A stretch of DNA of 64,000 nucleotides from Sclerotiophoma versabilis (Eukaryota > Ascomycota > Dothideomycetes > Pleosporales > Didymellaceae), in NCBI GenBank assembly GCA_012274445.1, contig JAAROD010000004.1, forward strand, positions 558,001 to 622,000, in the 5' to 3' direction. The notes under the pieces were generated by a model. That model was not told the DNA's origin. It searched no databases and saw only the letters and a list, made by a program, of their open reading frames with translations. Positions 23,512-35,663 of this stretch are shown one piece after another; position 1 is the first letter of the stretch; every line of letters starts with the position of its first letter. Position numbers and translations under genes: made by a program.

Positions 23512-26500
23512 GCTCGCAGAAAGAAGAAGGAATGGCTAAGATTTTTTCTGCAATACAGGCTCTGCGGATTCTCTGACCCTCGTTTGTGTGGCGATAAGGT
23601 TTTGGGGCCAACTAAAGCGTGGATGGCTCAAATATGAGTCTGTAGCCACCAGTAACCAGTTTGCTGCAAAAGCAATACTGGCGATTTTTTAGGCAACGGT
23701 GAGTCACAAGAGCCAATCTGTTGGAAAAGTGATGCCCTTCTCGCCGCTTGTCTGCGGTGAAGCTGAAGATATGCTTGCAAGTTGATGACAGCGGCTAATG
23801 TCACCTCGAACTAGCGCAAGGCTGCTGCGCAAAAATAGGTCGTATCTGTGTGGCTGTGCGGTCCTGTCGCTTATCAAAATCAAGGCAACACTTGTCTTCT
23901 AACACTTGTTGAGGCAAAAAGGACTGCAAGCCAGCCACATAGTGCGCTGGCATTTCTATGCACTCAGACTCTCCTGATTTACAACAGGCAAGCTGCAATT
24001 ACAGCCAATGACACGCGTAGCTGTGCCCCAATCGCTCCACTTGTGCAAAGAGTTATAAATGAGAAGAACCCCTGACAAGGCTACTAATCCTCACTACCTA
24101 GTCCTACGTTTTGCCAAGTGTCCCCCAGCGATGAAGATTTCGGTGTATGGGGGTGGGTGGGGCTCATAAGGAGTTTGATTAGCGGTTACTATTGGCTGGT
24201 GCTAGCGGGGTCGTGAAGTTGCCCGAGAAGCTAGCGGAAACCACAACGACTGAACATCAACAAGACATATTGGGATTGATGAGAACACTCTGTATATTAA
24301 ATGTAACTGTGCTTCTCGAAGTCTGTGTTCCGCTCTTAGGGGTCTCACGGCTTCCTGAATGGCGATGATTTGGCCCCCAATCCTCAAGATTAAAGACTCA
24401 TCTCGGCACAGTTCTGATCTACCATTGAGCTTCTTAACGCGCCTATACACATTGTAGGTCTTTGTAGTCAGCTGATTGAAGTCGGATGTATCACGAGGGG
24501 CAGCATAAATATCTTTCCATTATGTCGCACTTACTGAATGCAACTTGTGGCAACACAGAAGGCAATAAAATTTGGACAGCGCTACCCAACTACAATACAG
24601 CACCTCATAGGTAGCCTTTTTGCATGCAGTACATGGGCAACGAAAAGCACCTGTCAGCAGCAATATCAAACATGCACGACCCTAGCAGTTTCCAAGTTGC
24701 CCACGCTCCACTTAAGGCATTATGCCACTGGACATAACACATCACGAGATGCAGCCACGACGAACGATCCACGAACACTGGACGACACAATAAAAATGCA
24801 ACGAGATAGCGATGGTGCAACCCCAAAACATGGTAGCAGTGGCACAAAGCAATCGGCAGGTGGTTGGAGGCTTTACACACTACATCCAGTGTTCACGAGC
24901 TCCAATGACTTTAGTCTTGTTGATTTATGCCGTCAAATTGGTGTTTTCCTCATCCGCCACTGGTATCAGCATACTCGCAGTGTCAATTCTGTCCTCCTCT
25001 TCACGTACTCCGTCCCAACATAGACATGCAGCGATTCAACCTATCTTGATTGCGTTAAACCGCGGCGATAAGTGTGCTTCCATACTACAAACGGCTCTCT
25101 CGTTAATGCTTCGATATCGATATAAAGTCTATAATCTATTTTATACAAATATGGCTTACCATAGTGCGTCCAAGATTCCATACAGTGTGGGCTTCCTGAA
25201 TCAGAGCACATCCCAGGAATATGCAGGCTTCGCTCTCGATTCTGAACAAGGTTCTCATATCTGAATAATGGCTGCGACAGGCACTCCAAGAGATATTGGA
25301 TCATGCTGAAACGGTTAGCCTTTTGGAATAACGCCTCTCCTTCCCACATGAATGTACGATCAGTGCGCCAAAAGACACTGCTTACTCGTCTTCTCGCAAG
25401 CTATAGAATGGCCACCGATAGAAATGGGACTCTTGTGCAATTACTCTGACGATTGCGTCAACAGGAATCTACCAACGGTCACTAAACCCGTGGAGACCCA
25501 GCAATGCTCAAAAGATAAAGACAGAATGCTTTCGAGTCCGGGCGAAGGTCTGTACACAACGATACTTGAGGTAATGACCAATATCACAGTGTTTATGACA
25601 TTTGATGCGAAAATCATCGATAGAGATAAGAACGGACTATACAATCATCTTACGGGGGTATCTAGTAACCTTCTGGAACCTGAGATGACCCAGGAGTTGA
25701 CTTTTTGATGGATAAGCTGGACTATCTGGATCAATCTAAGACCCTACTGAACAACCAAGCGCGTCACTATTTCTGTATTCGTAGCATATGCAGCATATAA
25801 ATCTCGTAAGTCTGGAGGTCAACGTGAAAGTACACTCTGGTACGTTTTGAAGAACTTTCAGGCGCTGCACTGGGATTGAGACAGACTCAATCGCACCGGC
25901 TTTACCTTACCCTTTACGGTCTCTAACCATGCAGCCCATAGAGTACCGAGCTTTTCGAGATGACTATGTCCAACGTTGCTCGAAAGAAGCAGACCCTGCG
26001 GGCTGCACGACCGTAGACTACTGGTCTCAAATGGAAACAACAGCGAGATGCAGTTTTGGAACAACCTTAGGTGTTTTTTCTTGAGTCTACTCCAGACTAG
26101 ACAGCTGGCCTCCAAACTTTGTACGCAAATGGATTGTCCAGCTAGATATTAGGCTCAATACCACCGCTTACACCAACAGTGATGCGTCGAAATGTGAAGT
26201 CTTGCGGTCAAACGAGACGCCAACTACAAACTCCTTGGACGGCAACCCGTTCATCGAAAAAAGCTAATCCAAACATTGTGCTAGCGCGTGGGATAGGTCA
26301 ATCTAGGCTCCAAGATTTTGGATGAAAGTCAAGCACAACTCGATCTATCGACAGCGTAATTTCACCACACCAACAAACCAGACAAGAAAAGCGCGATTGC
26401 AAACATTACGGTGACTCTTGTAGCTTTTCTGGCATTCTGATCGCAATGGCGTTCCGAGTCATATGCTTACATAAAATAGCTACAGAAGCAACATCTAAGC

Positions 26501-27899
26501 CGAAGGGAAAAGCTATGCAACGGACTTCAGGAGCTACACCAATCTATACCAAGTCAACGCGAACCTAGTAGTGCTTGTAGACACGGAGGTATTGATAAAC
26601 CACGATCAGCACACCTTCCAGACATTCTTCCAGCATTTTGCGAGCCAGATTGAGTGAATTGATGGACAATTGATGACACACAAACGCACGACTTCAGACA
26701 ACACAGCAGAAGAAATTAACAACCTGACCGAGAATCAAAAACCTTAAGGTGGTTGCATTTGTAAACATGGCTCCCCCTAGCCATGTTCATCCTTATCATC
26801 AAATCCAGTATCATCATTGTTTCACTCAAGATTGTCTACCCCCATGACATCTTGCACAACACCATTAAACAGCCAGCTGATAAGCTTGTCCTAATCAGAG
26901 GCAATAAGGGGCTGCTACAGTTTGTTAAGAGACATGATGCCAACATCTCTAAGGAAAGTGGGCTTAGCATGAGGTCGGGACGGTTCAAGGATAGAGCCAG
27001 GGCAGTAAGAAAGGGTATCAAGCCCATACTCGTGGCCTCGATTGGATAGAACAGTGAGGAGCTTTTGAGACGGACAGGATAGCCAGAGCGGTACAGAGGG
27101 CGTGAGCGATGTTTCACTGATTAGGTAGGTGGAAATTAAATCACACCTGCACAAGTAGACTCTCTGGATTATGGACTTGTTCAGTTACAGTTCGTATAAG
27201 TCGTAAAACAGGGTTGTATCCTTGTCACTTGCAGATATCCTATTGTCGGCTCATTGGAGACTCTGCCTATTAGTCAGGCCAGACGGGGCAATGAGCGATT
27301 ATGGGTTAGTTTTGCATCCTTCAGGATCCTCCCACTGTGCCGCAGCCATCCAACAACCAACATGCAAGGAACGGAACGACAATCATGTTCGCGTATCGGT
27401 GCCAAGCCAGCTGTTCGTTCTGTCTCTGAGATCCAACGACGACGGCCTGGTTCCATCCTTGAATGATGCTGTGCTGCGTGCAGTGCACGAATATTGTCCA
27501 CTGTAAATCTGTGCGATTGGTGGAAATTCATAGGGCGCCGGTTGAAGCATTGGTGTTCAAAGCTCGGTATAGTTGTAAGATTGTCTTTTTGTCGCTGGTA
27601 GTAGCCTGTTATGCGTCTCGTAACTAGCTGAAGGCGTTAGTGAGTGCTATGCTCAGCTGAAGACGCTGCATCCGAGGCGAATGAAGTAATAATCCATGCC
27701 ACAAAGTAAGAGTAGCACCCACCTATCTTGGAGTAAGTTTCAGAGATTTACTGAGTCCGAGGTCATTTAGTGGCTCTTTCTGTATTCAGAGTTTTGCCAA
27801 TGCCAGCCACGTGGCGCGTGGTTGCATGTTTGGAGGGGTAATCTTACTCTTTGCACGACACAACATCAGAGGCATCATCATACCTTCATCAAGCCGAAC
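23512..27899. other. Gene-poor tract, 4.4 kb
   Basis: Open frames of up to 161 codons occur on both strands, but none shows a domain, a plausible intron set or codon pattern like the flanking genes. No terminal repeats or transposase motifs were recognised. Possibly decayed repeat DNA; not demonstrated. Confidence 0.4.
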
Positions 27900-28179
27900 T
27901 CAACCAAGCACATCTTGTGACACGTGTACTGGATCATGCTTCGGAACCATATCTGTGTTACCACAAAGCACTGCCAGCTTAGCTGCCTCGGCCGCTGAGA
28001 CGTACCTCCTCGTAGTTGCGTCAGCTGCTCTAATGCCTCAGGTTTCACCACAGTCGTCAGCTTCGCCACTTCACAATGAATAGGCGTCAGGGTTACGCTT
28101 TCTATCATGTTTCTTTCATTTCGGCTCCTCTCCCGATCGAAGGACGTCAAATCATGAAGCAGATGACAGTCGAGAATGG
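27900..28179 (-). CDS. Possible 3' exons of an unrecognised gene
   Basis: A protein-like open segment (28006-28179, including ESVTLTPIHCEVAKL and KPEALEQLTQLRG) ends at a GTACGT donor. A 53-bp intron (27953-28005, acceptor ACACAG) joins it in phase to a short last exon (27900-27952) ending HVSQDVLG and TGA. The coherent phase and consensus ends suggest a real C-terminus. The upstream structure is unclear: a nearby GTACGT donor would imply a 29-bp intron, too short to be credible. Further open segments lie upstream on the same strand to about 29.1 kb. The family is unknown; it may be a decayed or mis-assembled regulator gene. Confidence 0.3.
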
Positions 28180-30150
28180 CTGGGAACGGGATGATCGTGG
28201 GCACGTACCTGCATTGCGTGTGCGACCATCGACGGGGCCGTTCACACGTGGCTCTCCAACTTCATGTGCCTGCGCAAGCTTTCCGCAGGACAAAGCAGAC
28301 AGTTCGACAGTAGACTCGGAAGAAGAGGCGGTCAACCTTCGCAACCTTTGGGGGCGCTAGAATGCGCTATTCAGGACACCAATGCGCGCCATTTCACTGG
28401 TGCCTGCGGCTCGGTCCAGGACAGTAAAAGAGAGACAACTCTATCGATAAGTCCAGCCTCGTGCTCGACCTGCGTCGACAACACAGCAGTCTTGCCGTCC
28501 TCGGTCAAATCCTCAGCCCGTTCCCAACGCTAGAGCGATCTAGCGCTCATGTCACTCGGAGCGATTAAATGGCGCTTCTCGGGGACGCAAAGCCACCTTC
28601 CTCTCGCTATGTGATTCCCAATTCGAGGCAATCGCAAGTGCTTGCGCTTCCCAGGTCCTTACATCAGACAAAGACCCAGCAAAGATTGCAGGCACTTTGC
28701 TGATATCAGTGGGGATGCTGACCTATACAATCCGGCAGGAACCGATCGATATGCGCAGATCGAGTGTTCGGCGTTCGCGACACCAGTCGAGGTGGGTATC
28801 CAGGATGTAGTACATGCGCGTCGCTTGCTGGGGTCTGCGCCTGCGAGCCAATCATCTGCTGCGAATGCGCGGCATCGACGACCCAGCGCGCAGCAGTCCT
28901 GCATTGTTGTGGCTCCGATTCTGCATGCCTTCCCATACAAGACTCGTTCGCATGCCCCACACAATCTCGATCAACTGGCAATAACTCACGCCGCCAAGCA
29001 ATAAATGAATGCGACTAGAACGCACCTTGGAGCTGTTCCGCTGTTCCGCTGTCCGCGCATGCGGCACAATCCGAAGCGTAAACGAGGGAAGCAAAGAAAG
29101 CAGCTTACGCATCTCTGCGGCGAGGTGAATGTGGTAATCTCAGCTTCAACCTACCATCATCGAAGGATTCATGGGAAGACGGTACCTACCAGCAAAGGCC
29201 CAGACCGTTCTGATGTTTGCGCTTTAGCCCACTCACTCAGCGTGCAGACATACAGCAAGCGCCCTCTTTCGACTTATACGTGCATGACATCCCTGCGGGC
29301 CGTCCACCGAGCCATCATTCCGGTTTGCGCCAGCCTTGTTCGGAGACCAAATTGCACCTTTTCCGCCTAATGTCACCAGCATAGGGTACCCTATTAGTAC
29401 AAGAGGTAACTGCTAACGAGTCCTGCCCTGGTCCTCGGAGGCGGGCAGTATGACTCTCTAGCCAATCGACTTAATTCGTAACGTACGATTGGTGGCATTA
29501 GGGACCTTAACTTGATCTTCGGTCCTAAGTACTGTGATCAGACACTCCGCAATGCTCTAGTTCGACTGCCATATTCGTAATCGGCGACCCAACTGCATCA
29601 TCACCCCATGTTTCCTAAATTTTTACCGATACGGGCGCACTTCGAACCGCAGATGACTACTGGAGTGGGCAATCCTGCATCTTTTGACGACTCACATCGG
29701 TCTATCATAGCCAGATGTTGTGTCAGATCTGATGAGTTGTCTTGCCGGGTGATCTTGTGGCTTTAATAGGATGTGCTTGGTAGACGGGTCGAGACATCGG
29801 ACGGCCTGTAGTACACTAGACGGCCACCCATGTCCCACGTCCCTGCAGTCACTCCCGCGCTGTTACATTCCCAGGGCCAGGGGTTCCTAGTTATCCGTCT
29901 GTAGTTGGTCGGTCAACAGTACAACGAGTCAATTGCGCATGAGTGTGGCCCAATCGGTCCATAAGACGCGGAGGCGCGGTTGTGGTGGATGCAAATTGCT
30001 TACCTTGCAGCATACTACGGTAGTATTGCTATCTAAAGTCAAGCGCCTCTGTCAGTTATGCATGCTGTATAAAGAAGCAGTGGTCTTGATACATGGCATT
30101 CTTCTACTCTTTTGCCTTGTCGTCATCGTCTTTCAGTTCGCCTCGATACA
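28180..30150. other. Gene-poor tract upstream of the TmpL-like gene
   Basis: Several minus-strand open segments (about 28147-28344, 28659-28981, 28852-29112) may belong to the gene ending at 27900, but I could not join them convincingly. The right end is the promoter and 5' UTR of the TmpL-like gene. Confidence 0.4.
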
Positions 30151-33100
30151 ATGGAGGAGCAAATCCAGTTCAGTAACATGTCTGGTCTGTCGGCGGAGGA
30201 TCTAGCCTTCGTCTCTCAGTATGGATGTGGTACGAGGCTTCCAGTACCCCATCACACTGTACATGAAGCTTTCGAAAGCATCGTGGACGCTTATCCCGCT
30301 GTTGTCGCGGCCGTACATGGTGACCGAAAGATTACATATCATCAGTTGGACCTTGCAGCCAACCGCCTGGCACATCATCTCATCAACTCAGGTCTCCGAC
30401 CAAAGCAAAGAGTCTGCCTTGTGGTTCAAAGATCATTGGAGATGCTCATTGGTTTACTGGCTATCCTCAAGGCCGGATGTCAGTATGTTCCAATCGACGG
30501 CGGAGTCGCCTCTGAACAAGCATTACAACATATATTTGAGGACACAGAGGCACGGTTCATTCTTTGCCTACCCAAATACTGGGACAAAGTCAGGCAGTTT
30601 GCTACTCGAGATACTATTGTACTTGAGCTGGGCATGGACACAGGAGCGTTCTATTCCCCTACCAGACCCCGTGTCAAAGTTTCTCCCGACGATGGCATCT
30701 ATGCTATGTACACATCAGGTAGGTCCTCCGTAGGTGCGAGACAACATGTCAGTTGACCAATTTTTTCAGGTAGCACTGGTGTGCCAAAAGGCGTAGATGT
30801 GAAGCACGCCACCATGACCAATGCTTTACTGCTGGAGCCCGGGAGATTAAAGATCGCTGTTGGCTCTAAGGTTGCGCAAGTCCTGAGCATATCTTTTGCC
30901 ATGGGTAAGTATGCAATCATGTCAATACACATGCGATACTGATCGGTCGCCAAGGTGCATGGGAGATACTCGGTTCATTAGTGAACGGAGGCACACTCTA
31001 CCTCAGAGGTTCTGACTGGAACGCCACACTGACGCAGGTCAGTTCCAATCCTACTTCCTGATTGGGGTAGTGCGGCTGACCAGTCATCCAGATCGACACA
31101 CTCATATGCACACCTTCCATCCTCTCTAAATACCAGCAGAAAAATTACCAGAACATCAAAACAGTCGTTGTCGCAGGAGAAGCATGTCCACAATCGTGAG
31201 TGCTCTTCGTATTTATTCGTTTTGGTTACGCTGACTTGAAATACAGTCTTGCAGATGATTGGGCCCAGAAGCGATGCTTCTACAACCTACTCGGCTCGAC
31301 CGAAGTATTCCTATTCTCTGCGCACAAACATATCATTGGAAAGCCATTGTCAATAGGTCATCCACTGCCCAACACTAGATGTTATATCCTTGATGAAGCT
31401 GGCGAACCGGTTCCTGTTGGTCAGAGAGGGACTTTGTGGGTTGGTGGCAAAGGAGTGTCGAAGGGATATATTAATCTTCCTCTCACGACCGCCGAAAAGT
31501 TTCAACCCGACAAGTTTGCCAACGATGGAACCACCATGTACAACTTTGGCAACATCGTATGCTGGAGAGCTGATGGGTCTCTAGACTCGTTCGGTCGAAT
31601 GGACGATCAAGTCAAGATTAAGGGCTTCCGTGTCGAGCTGGACGGCGTCACGGCTGTTCTTGAGCAGTTCGATGGCATTACAAGAGCTACCTCGCTTGTC
31701 ATTGACGATGTCCTTCATGGTTTCTACACGTCGCCGAACTCCATCGATGAGCAGACGTTCGACGCCTTTGTCCGAAAGCACCTTCCATACTACTCAGTAC
31801 CTGAGCGCTTGATACGAGTCGAAGCTATACCCTTGAATCCTAACGGGAAGGTCGACAAAGTACAACTGAGGGCTCTTGCGGCAAACTACAGCATACCCAA
31901 AACGAATGTCAACCCCACAACACCAGTTCATCAGAGAGTAGACTCAGCTTTTGACGATCTGTTCACTGTCAGAGACAATGTGGTCTCTCCCCCAGTCATC
32001 ACTCGAGACTCGTCGGACCCAGCTCCTGGCGATCTGGCCACCGCCAGAAAAATTGCGGTCCCTCCCCCAGCCACCACTCACGAGTCGTCGCGGATTTCTT
32101 ACCAAGATGTTGATCTCGAAAAAGGTGTCCGTTGCAAAACTTCACACCTCAGTTCTTCGTCGGTGGGTACTATCCCAGATCACGTACCCGCCATTCTTCC
32201 AGATCCGAAGGGCTGTCCTACACAACATTGGCTACGACATCGCGGATTGATTGCTTACCGCTGGTTTTTGATCCCCATCGTCGCAGTGAACATTGCAGTT
32301 GCGTGCTGGATTCTCAACCAAGGCATCAGAAGCCAACATTACCCGCTCTCGTACGTCGCAACAGCCACAGCGGCCAACCTCTGCACTTCAATCTTGATAC
32401 GCTCAGAACCAATCATCAACCTACTTTTTACTGTATTTTCTTCGGTACCTACCTGGATGCCGCTCGCAGTGCGCCGGATATGCGCAAATGTTTATCACAT
32501 TGGCGGGATACACGTTGGTTGCGCTATCGCTGCAGTGATCTGGTTCACCATTTTTGCTGTTGGAGCGAGCATAGACCTCGCCAAAGACTCCCACGCCCGA
32601 GCTATCTCACTTGCACCAACAATCCTGACCTACTTGATCCTCGTGCTGCTTCTCTCGATGACGACGCTCTCACAACCAACTCTGCGTAATAGATACCATG
32701 ACTTATGGGAGAATTTACATCGTTTCGGAGGCTGGACGGTTCTTGGTCTTTATTGGGTGCTTGTTGGATTGTCCACTAAAGACCTGAGCCGGGGCTCGGG
32801 CATGTCGACCTCAGAGGCTTATCTGCGCAATCCCTCGATCTGGCTGATTGCGGCTGCCACCCTTGCGATCATCTTTCCCTGGCTATTCCTCCGCCGCGTA
32901 TCTATCCGGTCAGAGGTACTCTCCTCCCACGCTGTGCGCTTGCACTTCGACTCTGAGGTCGCGCCAGGTCAGGGTGTCCGTCTTGCCGAGCGACCCCTTA
33001 GCGATTGGCATGGATTTGCAACAATCACCAATGGTCTCGGCAACAACCCAAGTAGTAACGGGAAAGGATACTCAGTCATTGTGAGCCGAGCTGGCGACTT

Positions 33101-33530
33101 CACTGGGCGGTGCATCGATACTGCGCCAACACATATTTGGAGGCGCGGCATCCCCACCTGTGGTGTTTTACGCATCGCTACCCTGTTCAAGAGCGTAGTC
33201 GTGGTAGCAACCGGGTCCGGCATCGGTCCATGTCTGTCCATTTTCCCATACCAAAAAATTGCCATGCGGATTCTCTGGACTGCATCAAATCATGAGAAGA
33301 CGTTCGGCAAGTCCATCATGGAAGATGTGCGCAGACGAGATCCAGACGCGGTCATCTACAATACACGAGAGTCGGGCAAACCTGACATGAGTCTTTTGAC
33401 ATATCGACTTTACAAGGAGAGCGGCGCTGAAGCCGTGCTCGTCATCAGCAACAAGCTCTTTACACAACAGGTCGTCTTTGAAATGGAGAGAAGGGGCATT
33501 CCGGCGTATGGGGCAATTTTTGATTCTTAA
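30151..33530 (+). CDS. TmpL-like adenylation/transmembrane/flavin reductase fusion
   Basis: Model join(30151..30718, 30770..30904, 30955..31037, 31092..31195, 31247..33530), 1,057 residues, four introns of 50-54 bp, all in phase; ATG 30151 replaces an upstream TTG. Order of parts: an NRPS-like adenylation domain (residues 1 to about 545: YTSGSTGVPKG about 186-196, SFAMGAWEIL, NLLGSTE, GRMDDQVKIKGFRVEL, NPNGKVDK), no thiolation domain, a Ser/Pro linker, about six membrane helices (about 633-850), then an FAD/NAD(P)-binding ferric-reductase-like domain with ATGSGIGP near 949-956. This is the architecture of TmpL, described from Alternaria brassicicola and Aspergillus fumigatus as a redox-homeostasis and virulence factor. 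Whether this is the orthologue or a paralog is unclear. The ribose-binding TGD of motif A7 reads FGN (residues 397-399), so adenylation may be weak or lost. Confidence 0.85.
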
Positions 33531-33704
33531 GAGTTGACGAGTGACGACAATGAGCGTTTTGAGCGAGTATGAACATGAATGTGGAAACGACTGAAGCAAC
33601 ACACAATATACACGATACACGAATATACATCATGACACTTTCAGTAAGACTTCTCAACCAAATCGGAATACTACAGTATCCAAAAAGGTTTTGTGAGTGG
33701 AGAA

Positions 33705-34216
33705 CTACGTGCAGGGACATTTTTGATGGGGGGATGGCCGGAAACTGTATGTGGCCGAGAAGTTCATGGTCGAGCTTATCTGCGACATCGGTCCGCCTTT
33801 TCCAAGATAGATTGACGGCTTCGGAACAACGGTGTGTACAGATTCGACATCTGCAATTACTACGCGAGTCAATACGGTTACTGACATTTCGCCGAACACT
33901 CAACTCGATGCGGAAACGTACCGTGTTGAGCTTGGAGGTTCTGCATGTGAGTGGAGTTCACCCTTCCGCAGACCTGCGCTTCCGCAATGTTCGCCATCTC
34001 CATCCACTGATCTACACCGCAGCTTCGGCATGCACGCACCCGAGACTCAGCAAACATGAAGCACATGCGAGGCATGCAGTAGTTGAGACTATTAGTCGCA
34101 GTTACTATGGTACCCGGCTTAAGCTTTGTAGGTGGAGCGTCGGAGCAGGGATATTCGGCTGTAATTTTCGAGTAGACAGGGATCAGCTTTGTTATTATTT
34201 CACCTATAAGAATCAT
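33705..34216 (-). CDS. Candidate small cysteine-containing protein
   Basis: Candidate model complement(33705..33850, 33922..34216), 146 residues. The 71-bp intron has a GTACGT donor and TTGCAG acceptor and joins in phase 1. The predicted protein has eight or so Cys residues, including CRSCG and a C-terminal KCPCT, and a patch MEMANIAEAQVCGRV that looks conserved rather than random. No signal peptide is obvious, so the true first exon may lie further upstream. It converges on the TmpL-like gene, 174 bp from its stop. No family recognised; it could be a small secreted or effector-like protein with a mis-set start, or a relic. Confidence 0.3.
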
Positions 34217-35663
34217 GTCGAGAACACTTAGATGCAGCTAGAGACACATTAGCATTGTATGGTGTACAAAACTAGGTGGGATTCGGTGTATTTAAGTCAG
34301 TAGAACCATTCCGCACCATCCGAGCAGCACCCGTGTCATGCCTTCTCCATCTACATACACTACTTCTGCCGGGTACCGAAGTAGTTCTGATGCACTGCAT
34401 GCAGGCGCGCGACAAGTCAGACTAACTCAGAAGAAAAGGGAATGGTTGAAGGTGGAAGTCAAAGGTGCTGGCACGTGGCTGGCGCTTACTCGCCATCACC
34501 AAGGGAAGGGTCGAGGAGCTAGCACGGCCCCACTCTCCCACGCGGGCAGGTAATCTACCTGGACACCTAACACCGACACCGACACCACCTTTGCGCAGCG
34601 ACGATCGCCTCCGCCGAACTTCACCGGGTAGGGTGCTAACAAGCACTTGCAGCTATTGCCCCAGCTTTTAGGGCTGTCAAAGTTGGCAAGGTACACCAAA
34701 GAGCGTATGTCAAGCGACCCGCAAAGCGCTCTTTTTTTGGATCTCCCGAGTGCGTCTTTGTGCTAAGCCATTGTGTCCTGCACTTCAAGCGCAGCAGATT
34801 ACTATCTACACGTCCTAATCCTTGCAGTCTGCTTTATCCTACCCACGGACTTGGAGGAGCAGGGAGGCAAGCTACGAGAAATTCTACATTATTACCAGGA
34901 GTTCAAAACCAAAGTTAAGCCCTAGAAATCCGAAATCAGATCTACCTGCACTACATCGGTTCCTCCACCGGCTATCATGTGGTAGACTAGTCTATTCTAA
35001 GTCATCGCGAAGGTACAAGGAACACCAAACCGCTCGCTTTGAGTCAGACTTAAAAATAAATCCGCGAAGAGTACTTCCCTACTGCGAAGGTCGATTGTCG
35101 CCGTTGTTGTTAGGTTTTTCCGGCTCAAAGAGTACTTGCAGATGCTCTACCCACTTCTTGATACCATATGTCCACGCGCAAACCTTCGCTTGCTTCTTCT
35201 GGACAATAACGAGCGATCATCCCACGCTCGCTCTCTGACAGACATCACGACTCTCTTGAAGTCATTGATATTAAACATACACTTCACTTGTACCATTGCG
35301 CATATTCCGCAGGACCACGAGCTGAGTATAGCGGAGGCAAACGAACTCTAAATCATCTTCGATATAATGCACGATATTGTACTTTAATCGGATGAACGTG
35401 TTTGCACTGTTGACCCTGTGAATCTGTGCATCTCTAAAGCGAAGAGCAAACCGTGCACGTTTGCTGGTTGTACGAATGAACCATAGAATACTTCGCTATT
35501 GGTGGGCTTGGTTGCGGGACGAACATTGCAGCTTTCGCGCCGGAGCTTCATGTTCAGACTTACATGTATCTTCATACGTACGTGGAACAAGTGCGTTTAT
35601 CGTTGTGGGTTTAAGTGGATGTTAGGCGTAACTAGCAAACAGAATTATAACTACACGACCTGC
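34217..35663. other. Intergenic region, 1.4 kb
   Basis: No gene supported. The stretch from about 34850 to 35350 is AT-richer with frequent TA dinucleotides and stop codons in all frames, like other decayed tracts in this window. Confidence 0.45.

Noticed and set aside
24538..25023. 161-codon ATG-initiated frame in the gene-poor tract
   Set aside because: No family resemblance, and similar-length frames occur on the opposite strand; consistent with chance.
29933..30100. Short frame with RRRGCGGCK, then a CQLC, resembling a Zn2Cys6 zinc cluster
   Set aside because: The Cys spacing does not fit CxxCxxxxxxC and no intron restores it. It also lies in the immediate 5' flank of the TmpL-like gene.
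33569..34231. 220-codon plus-strand frame after the TmpL-like gene
   Set aside because: No domain. The opposite strand over the same bases gives a better spliced candidate.
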